Part shown: in pieces, positions 18,427-27,444 of the stretch | How positions within the stretch are numbered: the stretch's first letter is position 1 | Layout: each line of letters begins with the position of its first letter | NCBI GenBank assembly: GCA_051967755.1 | Contig: JBQDYD010000005.1 | Location: 1-64,000 of the forward strand | DNA length: 64,000 nucleotides | Source of the DNA: UBA1672 sp051967755 | GTDB taxonomy: Bacteria > Pseudomonadota > Alphaproteobacteria > Micavibrionales > Micavibrionaceae | Direction: 5' to 3' | The notes under the pieces: model-generated | Databases searched by the model: none | Seen by the model: only the letters and a program-made list of their open reading frames with translations | What the model was told of the DNA's origin: nothing | Made by a program: the position numbers and the translations under genes

Positions 18427-20610
18427 ATGGATTACCAAAGCGAGATAGAAAGACTGGAAAAACGTTTACAACGTGAAAGGAATGCCAGAAAACAGGCTGA
18501 AACTTTGTTAGAGGAAAAAAGCCGTGAGCTATATGCCATAAATGGTGATCTAAAGGAGAATGCAAGATTACTTGAAGAAACCGTCGTTAATGCACATGAC
18601 GCCGTTGTGATTACAACGGCAGATTTGGAGAACGGGCCTGAAATTATATACGTAAACAAAGCATTCACCAGAATTAGCGGATATGAGCAAAGTGAAATAG
18701 TTGGAAAAACGCCAAGAATATTGCAAGGCCCCGATACCGATAAAGAGGTACTGGCAAGATTAAGAAGAAACCTTGAAAACGGGCGCCCTTTTAAGGATGA
18801 ACTTTTAAATTACACCAAGGATGGCGATCCGTATTGGTTAGAGATAAGTATTGTCCCTATCAAAGATGAATCGGGTACGGTTACGCATTTTACCGCTATA
18901 GAACGCAACATCACTGAACGCAAAAATCACGAAAAAGAATTATGCATTGAAAAGGAAAAGGCCGAGAAAGAAATCGCCGAGAGAAGGCGCATAGAATCTC
19001 AGGTGCAGGAATATACCGATAAATTGGAGCTTTTAAGATTTGATGCGATAGAAGCTCAAAAAAAGGCAGAAGCAGCAAGCCATGCGAAGAGTGAATTCCT
19101 CGCAAATATGAGCCATGAACTTAGAACGCCGATGAATGGTATCATTGGCATGGCGGAAATGCTTTTAGACTCTGAATTGGATTTCGAACAACGTGAAAAC
19201 GCCGAAACCCTTCACTCTTCCAGTGAAAATTTGCTTTCAATACTTAATGATATTTTAGATATCTCAAAGATCGAGGCAGGCGAATTAACAGTAGAGAACG
19301 TGCCATTCGATCTTGAAACTGCAATCCGTCAGGTCATACAGCTCTTTATCCCTGTAACAACTGATAAGGGGATCGAATTAAAGATCGAAAAAGATGACAA
19401 CGTACCATGCATGATCAGCGCAGATTTAGGGCGTATTCAGCAAATCCTTAGAAATCTAATAAATAACGCCATTAAATTTACTGATGAAGGCGGCATAACA
19501 GTCAGGTTAAAAACCACGGCAAGCTCTGTCTCGCCCACCCTATATATTGCCGTCGAGGATACAGGAATTGGTATTCCGAAAGATAAGCTTGAGAAGGTAT
19601 TTGAAAAATTCACACAGGCAGATGCTTCGGTGACCCGTAAATTTGGCGGAACCGGGCTGGGCCTGACTATTTCAAAGCAATTAGTTGAACTTATGGATGG
19701 TGAAATTGGCGTAGATAGTTATGAGCGTCATGGTTCTACGTTCTGGTTCTCTGTTCCACTAATCATTCCAAATGAAAACACGAAAGCGGTGAACCTTTAT
19801 GATGAAAACGACGATGATACAAGTAGTTCAATATCAACTGAAATTAGCATTCTTGCTGTGGATGATCATCCAGTTAATCAGGTCTTTATACAAAAAGTCC
19901 TAAAGAAGCTTGGCTTTAAGAATGTTGATCTTGCAGAAAACGGAGAGCAAGCACTGAATTATATAGAAAACAATCATTACGATATTGTTTTAATGGATTG
20001 CCAGATGCCCATAATTGACGGATATCAGGCGACTACTTTGCTTAGACAAAAAGAAGCGGAGCGTGGACAGCACCTTCCTGTTATTGCCTTAACTGCAAAT
20101 GCAATGGTTGGCGACAAAGAAAAATGCATCAAAGCGGGTATGGATGATTACCTCAGTAAACCAGTCAGACCTGAGAAACTGAAGAAGATCATGGCGAAGT
20201 GGATTACGCTTACGCTTGAAACGCAAGAGATTGCAGAAAAAATTATGGATGAATGCTGTAAGGAAGCGATACAAAACAATGTCGGTTTTGATCTGGAGCG
20301 TTTAGAGATGTTCACGGACGGTGATCCCGAGGAAGAACGAGAATTATTGCATATGTTCTTTGAGCAGGCGGAAATAAGCCTAAGCTCTTTATTACAGAGT
20401 AAATCAATCAATAACGATGATGGCTGGAAGGCGGCAGCGCATAAACTGAAAGGCAGCGCCGCGAATGTCGGGGCTAATAACTTGGCATCGATATGTGAAC
20501 ATGCAGAGAAAAATGCAAATCAGGACGAATGTGCAAAGGAAACGATGCTAGAGGATATATGCGCTTGTCTTGATCAAACGAAGACCTTTTTGGAAAGCAG
20601 ACATAGCTAA
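18427..20610 (+). CDS. PAS hybrid histidine kinase with receiver and Hpt domains (H-NOX-linked)
   Basis: 727 aa and soluble, with no membrane helix. Order: coiled coil (1-48), PAS (about 50-165), second coiled coil (165-220), HisKA with His230 (NMSHELRTPMN), HATPase (DTGIGIP 377-383, GGTGLGLTI 406-414), receiver with Asp523 (VLMDCQMPIIDG) and Hpt with His671 (AAHKLKGSA). The PAS resembles LOV domains (RILQGPDTD) but has Pro where LOV has the flavin-binding Cys, so it is not a standard photoreceptor. AGGAAG precedes the ATG. It probably corresponds to HnoK-type kinases controlled by H-NOX and can pass phosphate to the two operon receivers and the NtrC-type activator. Confidence 0.94.
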   Translation: MDYQSEIERLEKRLQRERNARKQAETLLEEKSRELYAINGDLKENARLLEETVVNAHDAVVITTADLENGPEIIYVNKAFTRISGYEQSEIVGKTPRILQGPDTDKEVLARLRRNLENGRPFKDELLNYTKDGDPYWLEISIVPIKDESGTVTHFTAIERNITERKNHEKELCIEKEKAEKEIAERRRIESQVQEYTDKLELLRFDAIEAQKKAEAASHAKSEFLANMSHELRTPMNGIIGMAEMLLDSELDFEQRENAETLHSSSENLLSILNDILDISKIEAGELTVENVPFDLETAIRQVIQLFIPVTTDKGIELKIEKDDNVPCMISADLGRIQQILRNLINNAIKFTDEGGITVRLKTTASSVSPTLYIAVEDTGIGIPKDKLEKVFEKFTQADASVTRKFGGTGLGLTISKQLVELMDGEIGVDSYERHGSTFWFSVPLIIPNENTKAVNLYDENDDDTSSSISTEISILAVDDHPVNQVFIQKVLKKLGFKNVDLAENGEQALNYIENNHYDIVLMDCQMPIIDGYQATTLLRQKEAERGQHLPVIALTANAMVGDKEKCIKAGMDDYLSKPVRPEKLKKIMAKWITLTLETQEIAEKIMDECCKEAIQNNVGFDLERLEMFTDGDPEEERELLHMFFEQAEISLSSLLQSKSINNDDGWKAAAHKLKGSAANVGANNLASICEHAEKNANQDECAKETMLEDICACLDQTKTFLESRHS

Positions 20611-20634
20611 AAGGCGCCCTACTCAGGACGCCTT
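20611..20634. terminator. hairpin between convergent kinase and ompW genes
   Basis: AAGGCG and CGCCTT form a stem enclosing a further CCT/AGG pair and a 4-base loop. On the minus strand the stem is followed by TTTTAG. On the plus strand a T run comes only about 15 bases later. It sits between two converging genes and probably ends at least the ompW transcript. Confidence 0.5.
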
Positions 20635-20662
20635 AATAAGATATCTCTTTTTTAACTTTGGA

Positions 20663-21304
20663 TTAGAAACGGTATGAAACACCGGCACCGATAACCCATG
20701 GGTTAATATCAACGTCATATGCGTTTAGGCCGCCGTTATTGACACTTGCATCAACATTCAGGTCAATATATTTGGCATCCAAGTTCAGACCCCAGTTATC
20801 GTTAATCCAGTAGTCAAAACCGGCCTGAACAGCAAGCCCGAAACCATTACCAACGTTAAAGTCAGTAAAACCCGGTGCATCGTCTTCACCATAGAAAACA
20901 GTATAGTTAATACCCGCACCGACATATGGGCTGAATTTATTGTCAGGTGTAAAGTGATATTGCAACGTCAATGTTGGTGGCAATACCCATGTGTCACCCA
21001 GATTATTACCACCTGCACTGACTGTGTGCTTGGCTGTCGCAGCAATAAGCTCAGCTGCTACATGCTCTGTGAAGAAGTAAGTAATATCAATCTCTGGCGC
21101 ATATGCATTATCAGCATCTGTATCCAGTGTGGTATTTTCAACAACACCGTCACCATCCGCAAGGATACCGATTGCTCTTAAACGAACTTGAAAACGTTCT
21201 TTAGCGAAATAACCGTCGCCCAAATCTTTCGCCTGCGCAGGTAGAGAAGCCATGGCAATCCCCGCTACACCGGCCATTAGTAATACTTTAGATGTGAATT
21301 TCAT
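20663..21304 (-). CDS. ompW: OmpW family outer-membrane protein
   Basis: 213 aa with a signal peptide cut after AQA (near residue 25) and an eight-stranded beta-barrel ending in aromatic Phe (GAGVSYRF), the outer-membrane assembly signal. Family features include YAPEIDITYFFTEHVAAEL, LTLQYHF, SPYVGAGINYTVFY and DYWINDNWGLNLDAKY. OmpW forms a narrow hydrophobic channel. In Escherichia coli it is linked to the aerobic-anaerobic shift and FNR. Here a perfect FNR-type palindrome lies 75 bp before the start, giving the same regulatory logic. Confidence 0.95.
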   Translation of the reverse strand: MKFTSKVLLMAGVAGIAMASLPAQAKDLGDGYFAKERFQVRLRAIGILADGDGVVENTTLDTDADNAYAPEIDITYFFTEHVAAELIAATAKHTVSAGGNNLGDTWVLPPTLTLQYHFTPDNKFSPYVGAGINYTVFYGEDDAPGFTDFNVGNGFGLAVQAGFDYWINDNWGLNLDAKYIDLNVDASVNNGGLNAYDVDINPWVIGAGVSYRF

Positions 21305-21378
21305 AATAAAACTCCTACGCTTTAAAAAGGCTAATTAATAATGTAACGCAGTTATCTCACTATGTTGCATGAAAACAA

Positions 21379-21392
21379 TTGACACAAGTCAA
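21379..21392 (-). promoter_or_regulatory. FNR/DNR-type site upstream of ompW
   Basis: TTGACACAAGTCAA is a perfect palindrome of the FNR type (TTGAY-N4-RTCAA). Its centre is 32 bp from a GATAAC element (21356-21351), the spacing of a class II activated promoter. The site overlaps the last codons and stop of ccoS, so ompW appears to carry its own promoter at the end of the oxidase operon. Confidence 0.75.
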
Positions 21393-21547
21393 GTTTCGGG
21401 AGGATTTTCGTCATCATCAAATAATATACGCTGTGCCGCGCCGTCTAAATCGTCATATTGCCCAGATTTTAGGCTCCAGACAAAGGCCGCCAGACCTGCA
21501 AAGCCAAGTAACAATGCCATGGGGATAAGATAGATAAGCACGCTCAT
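21389..21547 (-). CDS. ccoS: CcoS, cbb3 oxidase assembly protein
   Basis: A 52-residue protein too short for usual cut-offs. It begins MSVLIYLIPMALLLGFAG and has one membrane helix, then FVWSLKSGQYDDLDG, the family hallmark, and a short acidic tail with AQRILFDDDE. CcoS is needed for cofactor insertion into cbb3 oxidase. Its ATG overlaps the ccoI stop by four bases (ATGA), indicating translational coupling. It is the last gene of the oxidase operon. Confidence 0.93.
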   Translation of the reverse strand: MSVLIYLIPMALLLGFAGLAAFVWSLKSGQYDDLDGAAQRILFDDDENPPET

Positions 21548-23775
21548 GAATTCATCCTTAAACGAAAAGAATTACCAATAACCAATAATGAAGACCCTGA
21601 CATTGCGATTGCCGCGATTAATGGTGTGACAAGACCGGCCAGCGCAAGCGGGATTGCGATTATGTTATACATCACAGCGAGCGCAAAATTTTGTTTAACC
21701 AGCTTTTGTGTCAGGTTCGCAATATTATATGTGTCATAAACAGGCGCGTATTTATCACCCATAAACACAATATCGGCCGCATTTTGTGCCATATCGATTG
21801 CCGTTCCTGGCGCCATAGAGACATCTGCACCCACCAAGGTTGGGGCATCATTCAAACCATCGCCAACCATCAAAATTTTGTGGCCGTCAGATTGCATTTT
21901 CTCCATGATTTTATATTTTTCAGGCGGTGTGATACCACCGTGAAATTCATCAATTCCGCACTCCTGTGCTACTTGCTGAACAACCTCTTCACGGTCACCT
22001 GATAGGATGATTGATTTGATTCCATGCGATTTAAGGTTCGCAATCGTCTTCGCGCTATCTTCTTTTAGTTGATCTTTAAACAAGAACCGAACCGGATCAT
22101 GCCCCTCATGCGAAAGCCAAAGTTCAATGTGCTCTGACTGCGGAACAGTTTCATCACCACACCATGAACGACTTCCAAGGCGTATTAATTTTCCATCTAT
22201 TTCGCCTTCAACGCCGCTTCCTGCTATCTCATGTACAGATTTTATTGATATTAATTCCTTATCATATGCCTGTGCCAAGGCCTTTGATAAAGGGTGGGCA
22301 CTTTGCGCGGCTAAAGACGCTCCTTTTTGAAGGTCAGCAGAACTGTAATCACCAATAAGGGTTGGCTTCCCTAGTGTTAGGGTGCCTGTTTTATCCATAA
22401 GCGCCAGATCAATTTCTGCCAATCTTTCAAGCGCATCGCCGGATTTAACCAATACATTTTTTTTCATCAAACTACCCGTCGCAAGCACCTGAACGACAGG
22501 CACGGCCAGCCCAAGAGCACAAGGACAGGTAATGATTAAAACTGTTACGGCGATCATTAATGCCTCTTGAAATGCAATGCCGCCAATCAACCACCAGCCT
22601 AAAAAAGCCAAAAGAGCCAGAGAATGCACGACAGGTGTGTAAAGCTTTGCCGCTCTATCCGCTATACGAACATATTGCGCCTGCCCTTGGGTTGCCTTTT
22701 CCATCAGGCGTACTACATCCGCAAGAAGGGAATCTTCCGTCGCGGATACTGTTTTAATTGTAACGGGATTTGATAAGTTCAATGTGCCTGCATACACATC
22801 ATCATTAATCTGAATATCCCTTGGAATTGTCTCCCCTGTGACAATTGACGTATCTACTGTTGATTGCCCCTCACTGACGCACCCATCTACGGGGAATTTC
22901 TCACCAACTGCAACGCGAATGATCATACCCTCACGAACACCACGTATCGGAATATTCTTGGTCTTCTCACCTTCGACGACCTTTGCGAAGCCGGTTAAGG
23001 TACTTAGTAAGTCGGTGGCAGAAGATTGCGCCGCCCCGCGTGCTCTAAAGTCTAAATATCTGCCTATGAGCAAAAAGAACATCAACATAACTGCGGAATC
23101 AAAATAGACATGTTCGCCATGGTTTATTGTTTCATATAAACTCATACCGCTGGCAAGCGTAAGCGCGAGAGATATGGGAACATCCATATTTGTATGGCCG
23201 CCTCTTAACGCCTTTAATGCAGAGCGAAAGAACGGCCTGCCCGCAAATATAATGGCAGGAAGTGCGATTGCAGCGGAAATCCAATGCATTAAACTTCGCG
23301 TCGCAATTCCCATCGTTTCCCCCGATGTAGACCACAGCCCGACGGACAAAAGCATGATATTCCCCATGGCAAAGCCGGCAACACCAAGGCAGAGCAATAA
23401 AAATCTAGCTTGTTCTTGTGCTTGTTCCTGTTGTTTATCAGGGGAATACGGGTTTACGCCATATCCAAGGTTTTGGATTTTTTTGACGAACGAATTGGCT
23501 TTAATGTCGTCGCCGTCCCAGGATAATTCCAACCGTTTTGTGGAGAAATTTAATCGAACGCCTTTTATTCCGTCCTCTTTTGCAAGAGTGGATTCAATTT
23601 TCTGAATACATCCGGCACAGTGAACACCGCTGATTAGGAGTGAAAGTTTTGCATCACCATCAGGTGTACGTTCTACAAAATTTTCAAAACCATCTATTTT
23701 TTCTGTGCGTTTTGAAATGTGTATATCGTTTGAAATTGTGTTTCGTCCCATGATGCTTTCAAATGCGCCTCCCAT
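21544..23775 (-). CDS. ccoI: CcoI/FixI copper-transporting P1B-type ATPase
   Basis: 743 aa; supplies copper for the CuB centre of cbb3 oxidase. An N-terminal metal-binding domain has GVHCAGC (Cys53 and Cys56). The membrane part contains the CPC ion-binding motif (TCPCALGL). The phosphorylation site is DKTGTLTLG, with GDGLNDAPTL in the hinge. The frame begins 82 bp inside ccoH; no ATG lies nearer the metal-binding domain, so the overlap is probably real, though the exact start (23775 or 23751) is uncertain. It sits between ccoH and ccoS. Confidence 0.96.
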   Translation of the reverse strand: MGGAFESIMGRNTISNDIHISKRTEKIDGFENFVERTPDGDAKLSLLISGVHCAGCIQKIESTLAKEDGIKGVRLNFSTKRLELSWDGDDIKANSFVKKIQNLGYGVNPYSPDKQQEQAQEQARFLLLCLGVAGFAMGNIMLLSVGLWSTSGETMGIATRSLMHWISAAIALPAIIFAGRPFFRSALKALRGGHTNMDVPISLALTLASGMSLYETINHGEHVYFDSAVMLMFFLLIGRYLDFRARGAAQSSATDLLSTLTGFAKVVEGEKTKNIPIRGVREGMIIRVAVGEKFPVDGCVSEGQSTVDTSIVTGETIPRDIQINDDVYAGTLNLSNPVTIKTVSATEDSLLADVVRLMEKATQGQAQYVRIADRAAKLYTPVVHSLALLAFLGWWLIGGIAFQEALMIAVTVLIITCPCALGLAVPVVQVLATGSLMKKNVLVKSGDALERLAEIDLALMDKTGTLTLGKPTLIGDYSSADLQKGASLAAQSAHPLSKALAQAYDKELISIKSVHEIAGSGVEGEIDGKLIRLGSRSWCGDETVPQSEHIELWLSHEGHDPVRFLFKDQLKEDSAKTIANLKSHGIKSIILSGDREEVVQQVAQECGIDEFHGGITPPEKYKIMEKMQSDGHKILMVGDGLNDAPTLVGADVSMAPGTAIDMAQNAADIVFMGDKYAPVYDTYNIANLTQKLVKQNFALAVMYNIIAIPLALAGLVTPLIAAIAMSGSSLLVIGNSFRLRMNS

Positions 23776-24170
23776 TGACCGGTTAATGGAAGGTCTAAGT
23801 CCGCTTCGTAAACACCATTCGTTATATGGTTTAATGTAGTTTCAAAGTCATACCCATCCTGAACAGGCCTGATGAGCTTAACCGTAACAGATGCAGTGTT
23901 AATACTATCTCCGTTAGTGTCAACCAACTCCCATCTTAAAATTCCATCATCATAGGAAATGCTGTCATGCATGTGGCGTTGTGATTTTGCCTTTGACAGA
24001 GTTTCGTTGTATTTCAGGCCTTTTTCATATGGGTTTTGCGTAATAATCCCCGTATGTGATTCGACGGCTATATAAATAAAAATGCTGTTTACGATGATTA
24101 TAGCCAAAAAGAACAGTGCAAAAATTGCAAAAACCTGTTTACCAAAGGGTTTGGGGGGCACTTGTGACAT
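23694..24170 (-). CDS. ccoH: CcoH/FixH assembly protein
   Basis: 158 aa with one N-terminal membrane helix (FAIFALFFLAIIIVNSIFIY) and a periplasmic immunoglobulin-like FixH domain. The short conserved IAVESHTGIITQNPYEKGL is typical for the family. CcoH interacts with CcoN during assembly and is needed with CcoI for copper delivery. It is three bases downstream of ccoG and overlaps ccoI. Confidence 0.93.
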   Translation of the reverse strand: MSQVPPKPFGKQVFAIFALFFLAIIIVNSIFIYIAVESHTGIITQNPYEKGLKYNETLSKAKSQRHMHDSISYDDGILRWELVDTNGDSINTASVTVKLIRPVQDGYDFETTLNHITNGVYEADLDLPLTGQWEAHLKASWDETQFQTIYTFQNAQKK

Positions 24171-24173
24171 AAC

Positions 24174-25625
24174 TTAATCCTTACGCGTGATAAATACTGA
24201 TTTATATTCATCTGTCATCGTCCCGGCCTCATCTTGTATCTTAAAGATAACTTCACGCGGATGATCGGGAGTAACATCAGCGCTTACATTCACATGGTAT
24301 GATCCGACGCTATCTGCAGGCACGTGTAGCTTATTTTTATTCGCATCTCCTGCTGCTTTAACTTCGATTCTTGCATTCTCCAGCCCATCAACAGAGATTT
24401 GGTATGTGTTGTGATTATGCGTTTTGTTTAAGATCTTTAAAATATATCCGTTTCTGATTTCACCTGATGAAAGCTGCACAAAAACAGGATTCCTGTCATG
24501 AAGCACATTTAACTGAAGCGGCGCACGATTAATCAATGCATATAACATCGTACACCCCACAATCGCGATCACGCATAAATAATATATTGTACGGGGACGA
24601 ATAAATTTAAACTTTTCATCTCCGCCTTTTACCTCTGCCTCCATATGATTGGTGGTGTCATATCGAATTAATCCGCGTGGCAGGTCAACCTTGTCCATAA
24701 TGTTATTGCACGCATCAACACATAGCCCACATGCAATACATTCCATTTGCAGGCCTTCGCGTATATCAATACCCATCGGGCAAACCTGCACGCATGCGGT
24801 ACAATCGATACAATGTCCACGCCCTTCCCAACTATCGCCTTTTTTATGCTTGCCGCGCTTCTCTCCGCGCTTTTCATCATAGCTGATAATCAGCGTATCT
24901 TTATCAAACATAGCGGATTGAAAGCGGGCATAAGGACACATAAATGTGCACACTTGCTCACGGGCAAAGCCGGCCATCAGATAGGTGGAAAATGTAAGGC
25001 CCGCAATGAATGTTAAAACAACCGGCGATACATCTCCCTCAAAAAAGCTCCACACCAAGGTTGGGGCATCATTAAAATACAAAACAAATGAACCCGCCGT
25101 ACACCAAGCAATCACCAGCCAGATGAAATGGGTCAGTGCAATTTTTTTGATTTTATCAAATGTCCACGGTGCGTTATGTAGCTTTTTCCGTGCATTTCGA
25201 TCCCCCTGCACTAGCCGCTCTACCCAGACAAATAAATCTGTCCAAACTGTTTGTGGACATGTGTAGCCACACCATACGCGCCCGAACAAACTGGTTACGA
25301 AAAACAAACCAATAGCAGCAAGGATAAGAATACCGGTTAAATAATATACCTCCTGCGGCCAGATCTCTATCCCAAACCAATATGCCTTGGCATTATTCAG
25401 ATCAATCAGAACGGCCTGATTAGGGGCATTTGGGCCACGATCCCAACGAATAAACGGGGTTAGGTAATAAATCCCTAACGTGACAATCATTGTCGCCCAT
25501 TTTATTTTCCTGTACTTTCCCCAGACACGCTTAGGATAGATTTTCTCCTGCTTCGCAAAGTACTGAAGGTCATCACTCTGCGTGTTCTGTTGGTTCGTCT
25601 GGGACTGATGCTTCTGGTTCGACAT
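24174..25625 (-). CDS. ccoG: CcoG/FixG, cupric reductase with 4Fe-4S centres
   Basis: 483 aa membrane protein that reduces copper for cbb3 oxidase maturation. Several helices are followed by CTFMCPYARFQ and a two-[4Fe-4S] ferredoxin-like part: CIDCTACVQVCPMGID and CIACGLCVDACN. After one more helix (about residues 346-365) a periplasmic immunoglobulin-like domain closes the protein. The frame overlaps ccoP by 53 bp; the N-terminal Gln/Asn-rich 20 residues may be non-essential or not translated. Confidence 0.95.
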   Translation of the reverse strand: MSNQKHQSQTNQQNTQSDDLQYFAKQEKIYPKRVWGKYRKIKWATMIVTLGIYYLTPFIRWDRGPNAPNQAVLIDLNNAKAYWFGIEIWPQEVYYLTGILILAAIGLFFVTSLFGRVWCGYTCPQTVWTDLFVWVERLVQGDRNARKKLHNAPWTFDKIKKIALTHFIWLVIAWCTAGSFVLYFNDAPTLVWSFFEGDVSPVVLTFIAGLTFSTYLMAGFAREQVCTFMCPYARFQSAMFDKDTLIISYDEKRGEKRGKHKKGDSWEGRGHCIDCTACVQVCPMGIDIREGLQMECIACGLCVDACNNIMDKVDLPRGLIRYDTTNHMEAEVKGGDEKFKFIRPRTIYYLCVIAIVGCTMLYALINRAPLQLNVLHDRNPVFVQLSSGEIRNGYILKILNKTHNHNTYQISVDGLENARIEVKAAGDANKNKLHVPADSVGSYHVNVSADVTPDHPREVIFKIQDEAGTMTDEYKSVFITRKD

Positions 25626-26538
25626 TGTCCATGGCTTTCTCTTGAGAATTTAACTCGTTATCTGCCTCACCGCCGCCTAACTGGTGTAAATACACAGTCA
25701 GTTGCTTAATGGTGTTTTCATCTAAACGGTCCTTCCATGCCGGCATCATACCAGCGCGGGCATAATAAACAGTCTTGAATACCGATGCGCGATCACCGCC
25801 ATAAAGCCATATTTTATCGGTTAGGTTAGGCGCGCCGAACTCACGTAAACCTTTGCCGTTATCGCCATGACATGATGCACATTGTTCTTTATAAACTTTT
25901 GCGCCTATATCGAACGTTTCCTCTTTGTGTCCACCTGAAAGGGTCAGCACATAATCTACAACGGCATCAATTTCTTCGCGGTTTAACAATCCATCTTTAC
26001 CGAAAGACGGCATTTGTGAAATACGTGTATCCAGATTGTCCGCACGAATACCGAAGCTTAATGTCTGATGAATATCTTCCAGTTTACCACCCCAAAGCCA
26101 ATCATCGTCATTCAGGTTCGGATAGCCCTTGCCGCCTTCGGCGCCGGTTCCGTGACATGTTGCACAATTATCTTTAAAAGCCGAAGCGCCACCTGCCATA
26201 GCAAATGCGTATAATTCCTCATCATTCATGATGTCTTTTAAAGATGCGCTTTCAAAACGCTCCAGATAGCGAGCCTGACGCGCAACAATTTCATCTTGGC
26301 TTTCTTTCAATTCCTTAAACTGCGTATAACCGCTCGTCCCTTCGGTGGCACCACCGGGCACAGGCCATGACGGATACACAACGAAATACCACACAGACCA
26401 GATGACACAGATAAAGAACACCCAAAGCCACCAGCGAGGAAGTGGATTATTCAATTCCTTTAAGCCATCCCATTCATGGCCGGTTGTCTCAACACCTGAG
26501 ATTTTATCTACTTCTTTTTCTTTATTGTGATCAGCCAT
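25573..26538 (-). CDS. ccoP: CcoP/FixP, di-heme cytochrome c subunit of cbb3 oxidase
   Basis: 321 aa. An N-terminal helix (LPRWWLWVFFICVIWSVWYF) anchors two c-type heme domains, with CATCH at 125-129 and CASCH at 220-224. Methionine ligands are likely in ISQMPSFG and AGMMPAWKD. The tail after residue 290 is acidic and low-complexity. It brings electrons to CcoO. Its ATG overlaps the ccoQ stop by one base. Confidence 0.97.
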   Translation of the reverse strand: MADHNKEKEVDKISGVETTGHEWDGLKELNNPLPRWWLWVFFICVIWSVWYFVVYPSWPVPGGATEGTSGYTQFKELKESQDEIVARQARYLERFESASLKDIMNDEELYAFAMAGGASAFKDNCATCHGTGAEGGKGYPNLNDDDWLWGGKLEDIHQTLSFGIRADNLDTRISQMPSFGKDGLLNREEIDAVVDYVLTLSGGHKEETFDIGAKVYKEQCASCHGDNGKGLREFGAPNLTDKIWLYGGDRASVFKTVYYARAGMMPAWKDRLDENTIKQLTVYLHQLGGGEADNELNSQEKAMDNVEPEASVPDEPTEHAE

Positions 26539-26702
26539 TAGTTGTTCTCCGCTTCATTTTCATCAAGAGGGATGTTTGCGTGTTTGTCATACTTACTTTT
26601 TGAGCCAGGTCGGAAAGTCCAAAGAACCATCGTGCAAAAAAAGATAAAAAAGAATAATAACCCGATTAAACCAAGGTCAGGATTAGCAAAAAAGCTTTTC
26701 AT
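26538..26702 (-). CDS. ccoQ: CcoQ/FixQ small subunit of cbb3 oxidase
   Basis: 54 aa with a single membrane helix: MKSFFANPDLGLIGLLFFF onward, then VLWTFRPGSKSKYDKHANIP, which is characteristic of FixQ. It stabilises the CcoP-CcoNO complex. It lies between ccoO (1 bp gap) and ccoP (1 bp overlap) in canonical NOQP order. It is too short for common length cut-offs. Confidence 0.93.
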   Translation of the reverse strand: MKSFFANPDLGLIGLLFFFIFFCTMVLWTFRPGSKSKYDKHANIPLDENEAENN

Positions 26703-26703
26703 A

Positions 26704-27444
26704 CTACTCCCCTCCTTCCACTGCTTTCGCAGCTTCGAAATCTACCATGGTGCCAAGTACCTGCAGGTATGCAATCAAAGCATCCATTTCAGAAATCATG
26801 TCCGGGTTGCCGTCAAAATCACGTATATTGACGTTCTCACCATAGCGTTCTTCAATTCCCGCAGTATCGGCTCTTGCTTCGCCTGTGGCTTGAACGACCG
26901 CATCTTTTTCTGCCCAGTCAATCATTTCCTTAGTATACGGAACACCAAGCGTACTGAGAGAACCCAGATGCTTTTTCAAGTCATGAAGCTTAGCACCGCG
27001 TTTTAATAGGAAACTATATGAAGGCATAATTGATTCAGGAACCAGATCACGCGGCTCTACCAAGTGCGCGACATGCCACTCATCAGAGTATTTACCGCCA
27101 ACACGCGCCAGATCAGGGCCTGTTCGTTTTGATCCCCACTGGAATGGGTGGTCATACATGCTCTCCGCAGCAAGAGAATAATGTCCGTATCTCACGACTT
27201 CATCTCTTAATGGGCGGACTTGTTGTGAGTGACAGTTGTAACATCCCTCACGGATATAAATGTTATATCCGACCAATTCCAAAGGTGTATAAGGACGCAC
27301 CCCTTCGACAGGTTCAATTACAGTTTCCATACGGAACAACGGTATAATCTCAACAATACCACCAATTAGTACGGTAACAATTACTGATACAAGCAGAAGC
27401 AGTGAGTTACGTTCTAGTTTTTCGTGTTTATTCATCCAACTCAT
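26704..27444 (-). CDS. ccoO: CcoO/FixO, mono-heme cytochrome c subunit
   Basis: 246 aa with an N-terminal membrane anchor (LLLLVSVIVTVLIGGIVEI) and one heme site CYNCHSQQVRP; the sixth ligand is likely the Met in PESIMPSYSF. It passes electrons from CcoP to the CcoN binuclear centre. It overlaps ccoN by four bases, a sign of coupled translation. Confidence 0.97.
   Translation of the reverse strand: MSWMNKHEKLERNSLLLLVSVIVTVLIGGIVEIIPLFRMETVIEPVEGVRPYTPLELVGYNIYIREGCYNCHSQQVRPLRDEVVRYGHYSLAAESMYDHPFQWGSKRTGPDLARVGGKYSDEWHVAHLVEPRDLVPESIMPSYSFLLKRGAKLHDLKKHLGSLSTLGVPYTKEMIDWAEKDAVVQATGEARADTAGIEERYGENVNIRDFDGNPDMISEMDALIAYLQVLGTMVDFEAAKAVEGGE

Noticed and set aside
18571..18925. Blue-light LOV photoreceptor in the hybrid kinase
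   Set aside because: The adduct-forming cysteine is replaced by Pro, so standard LOV photochemistry is not possible.
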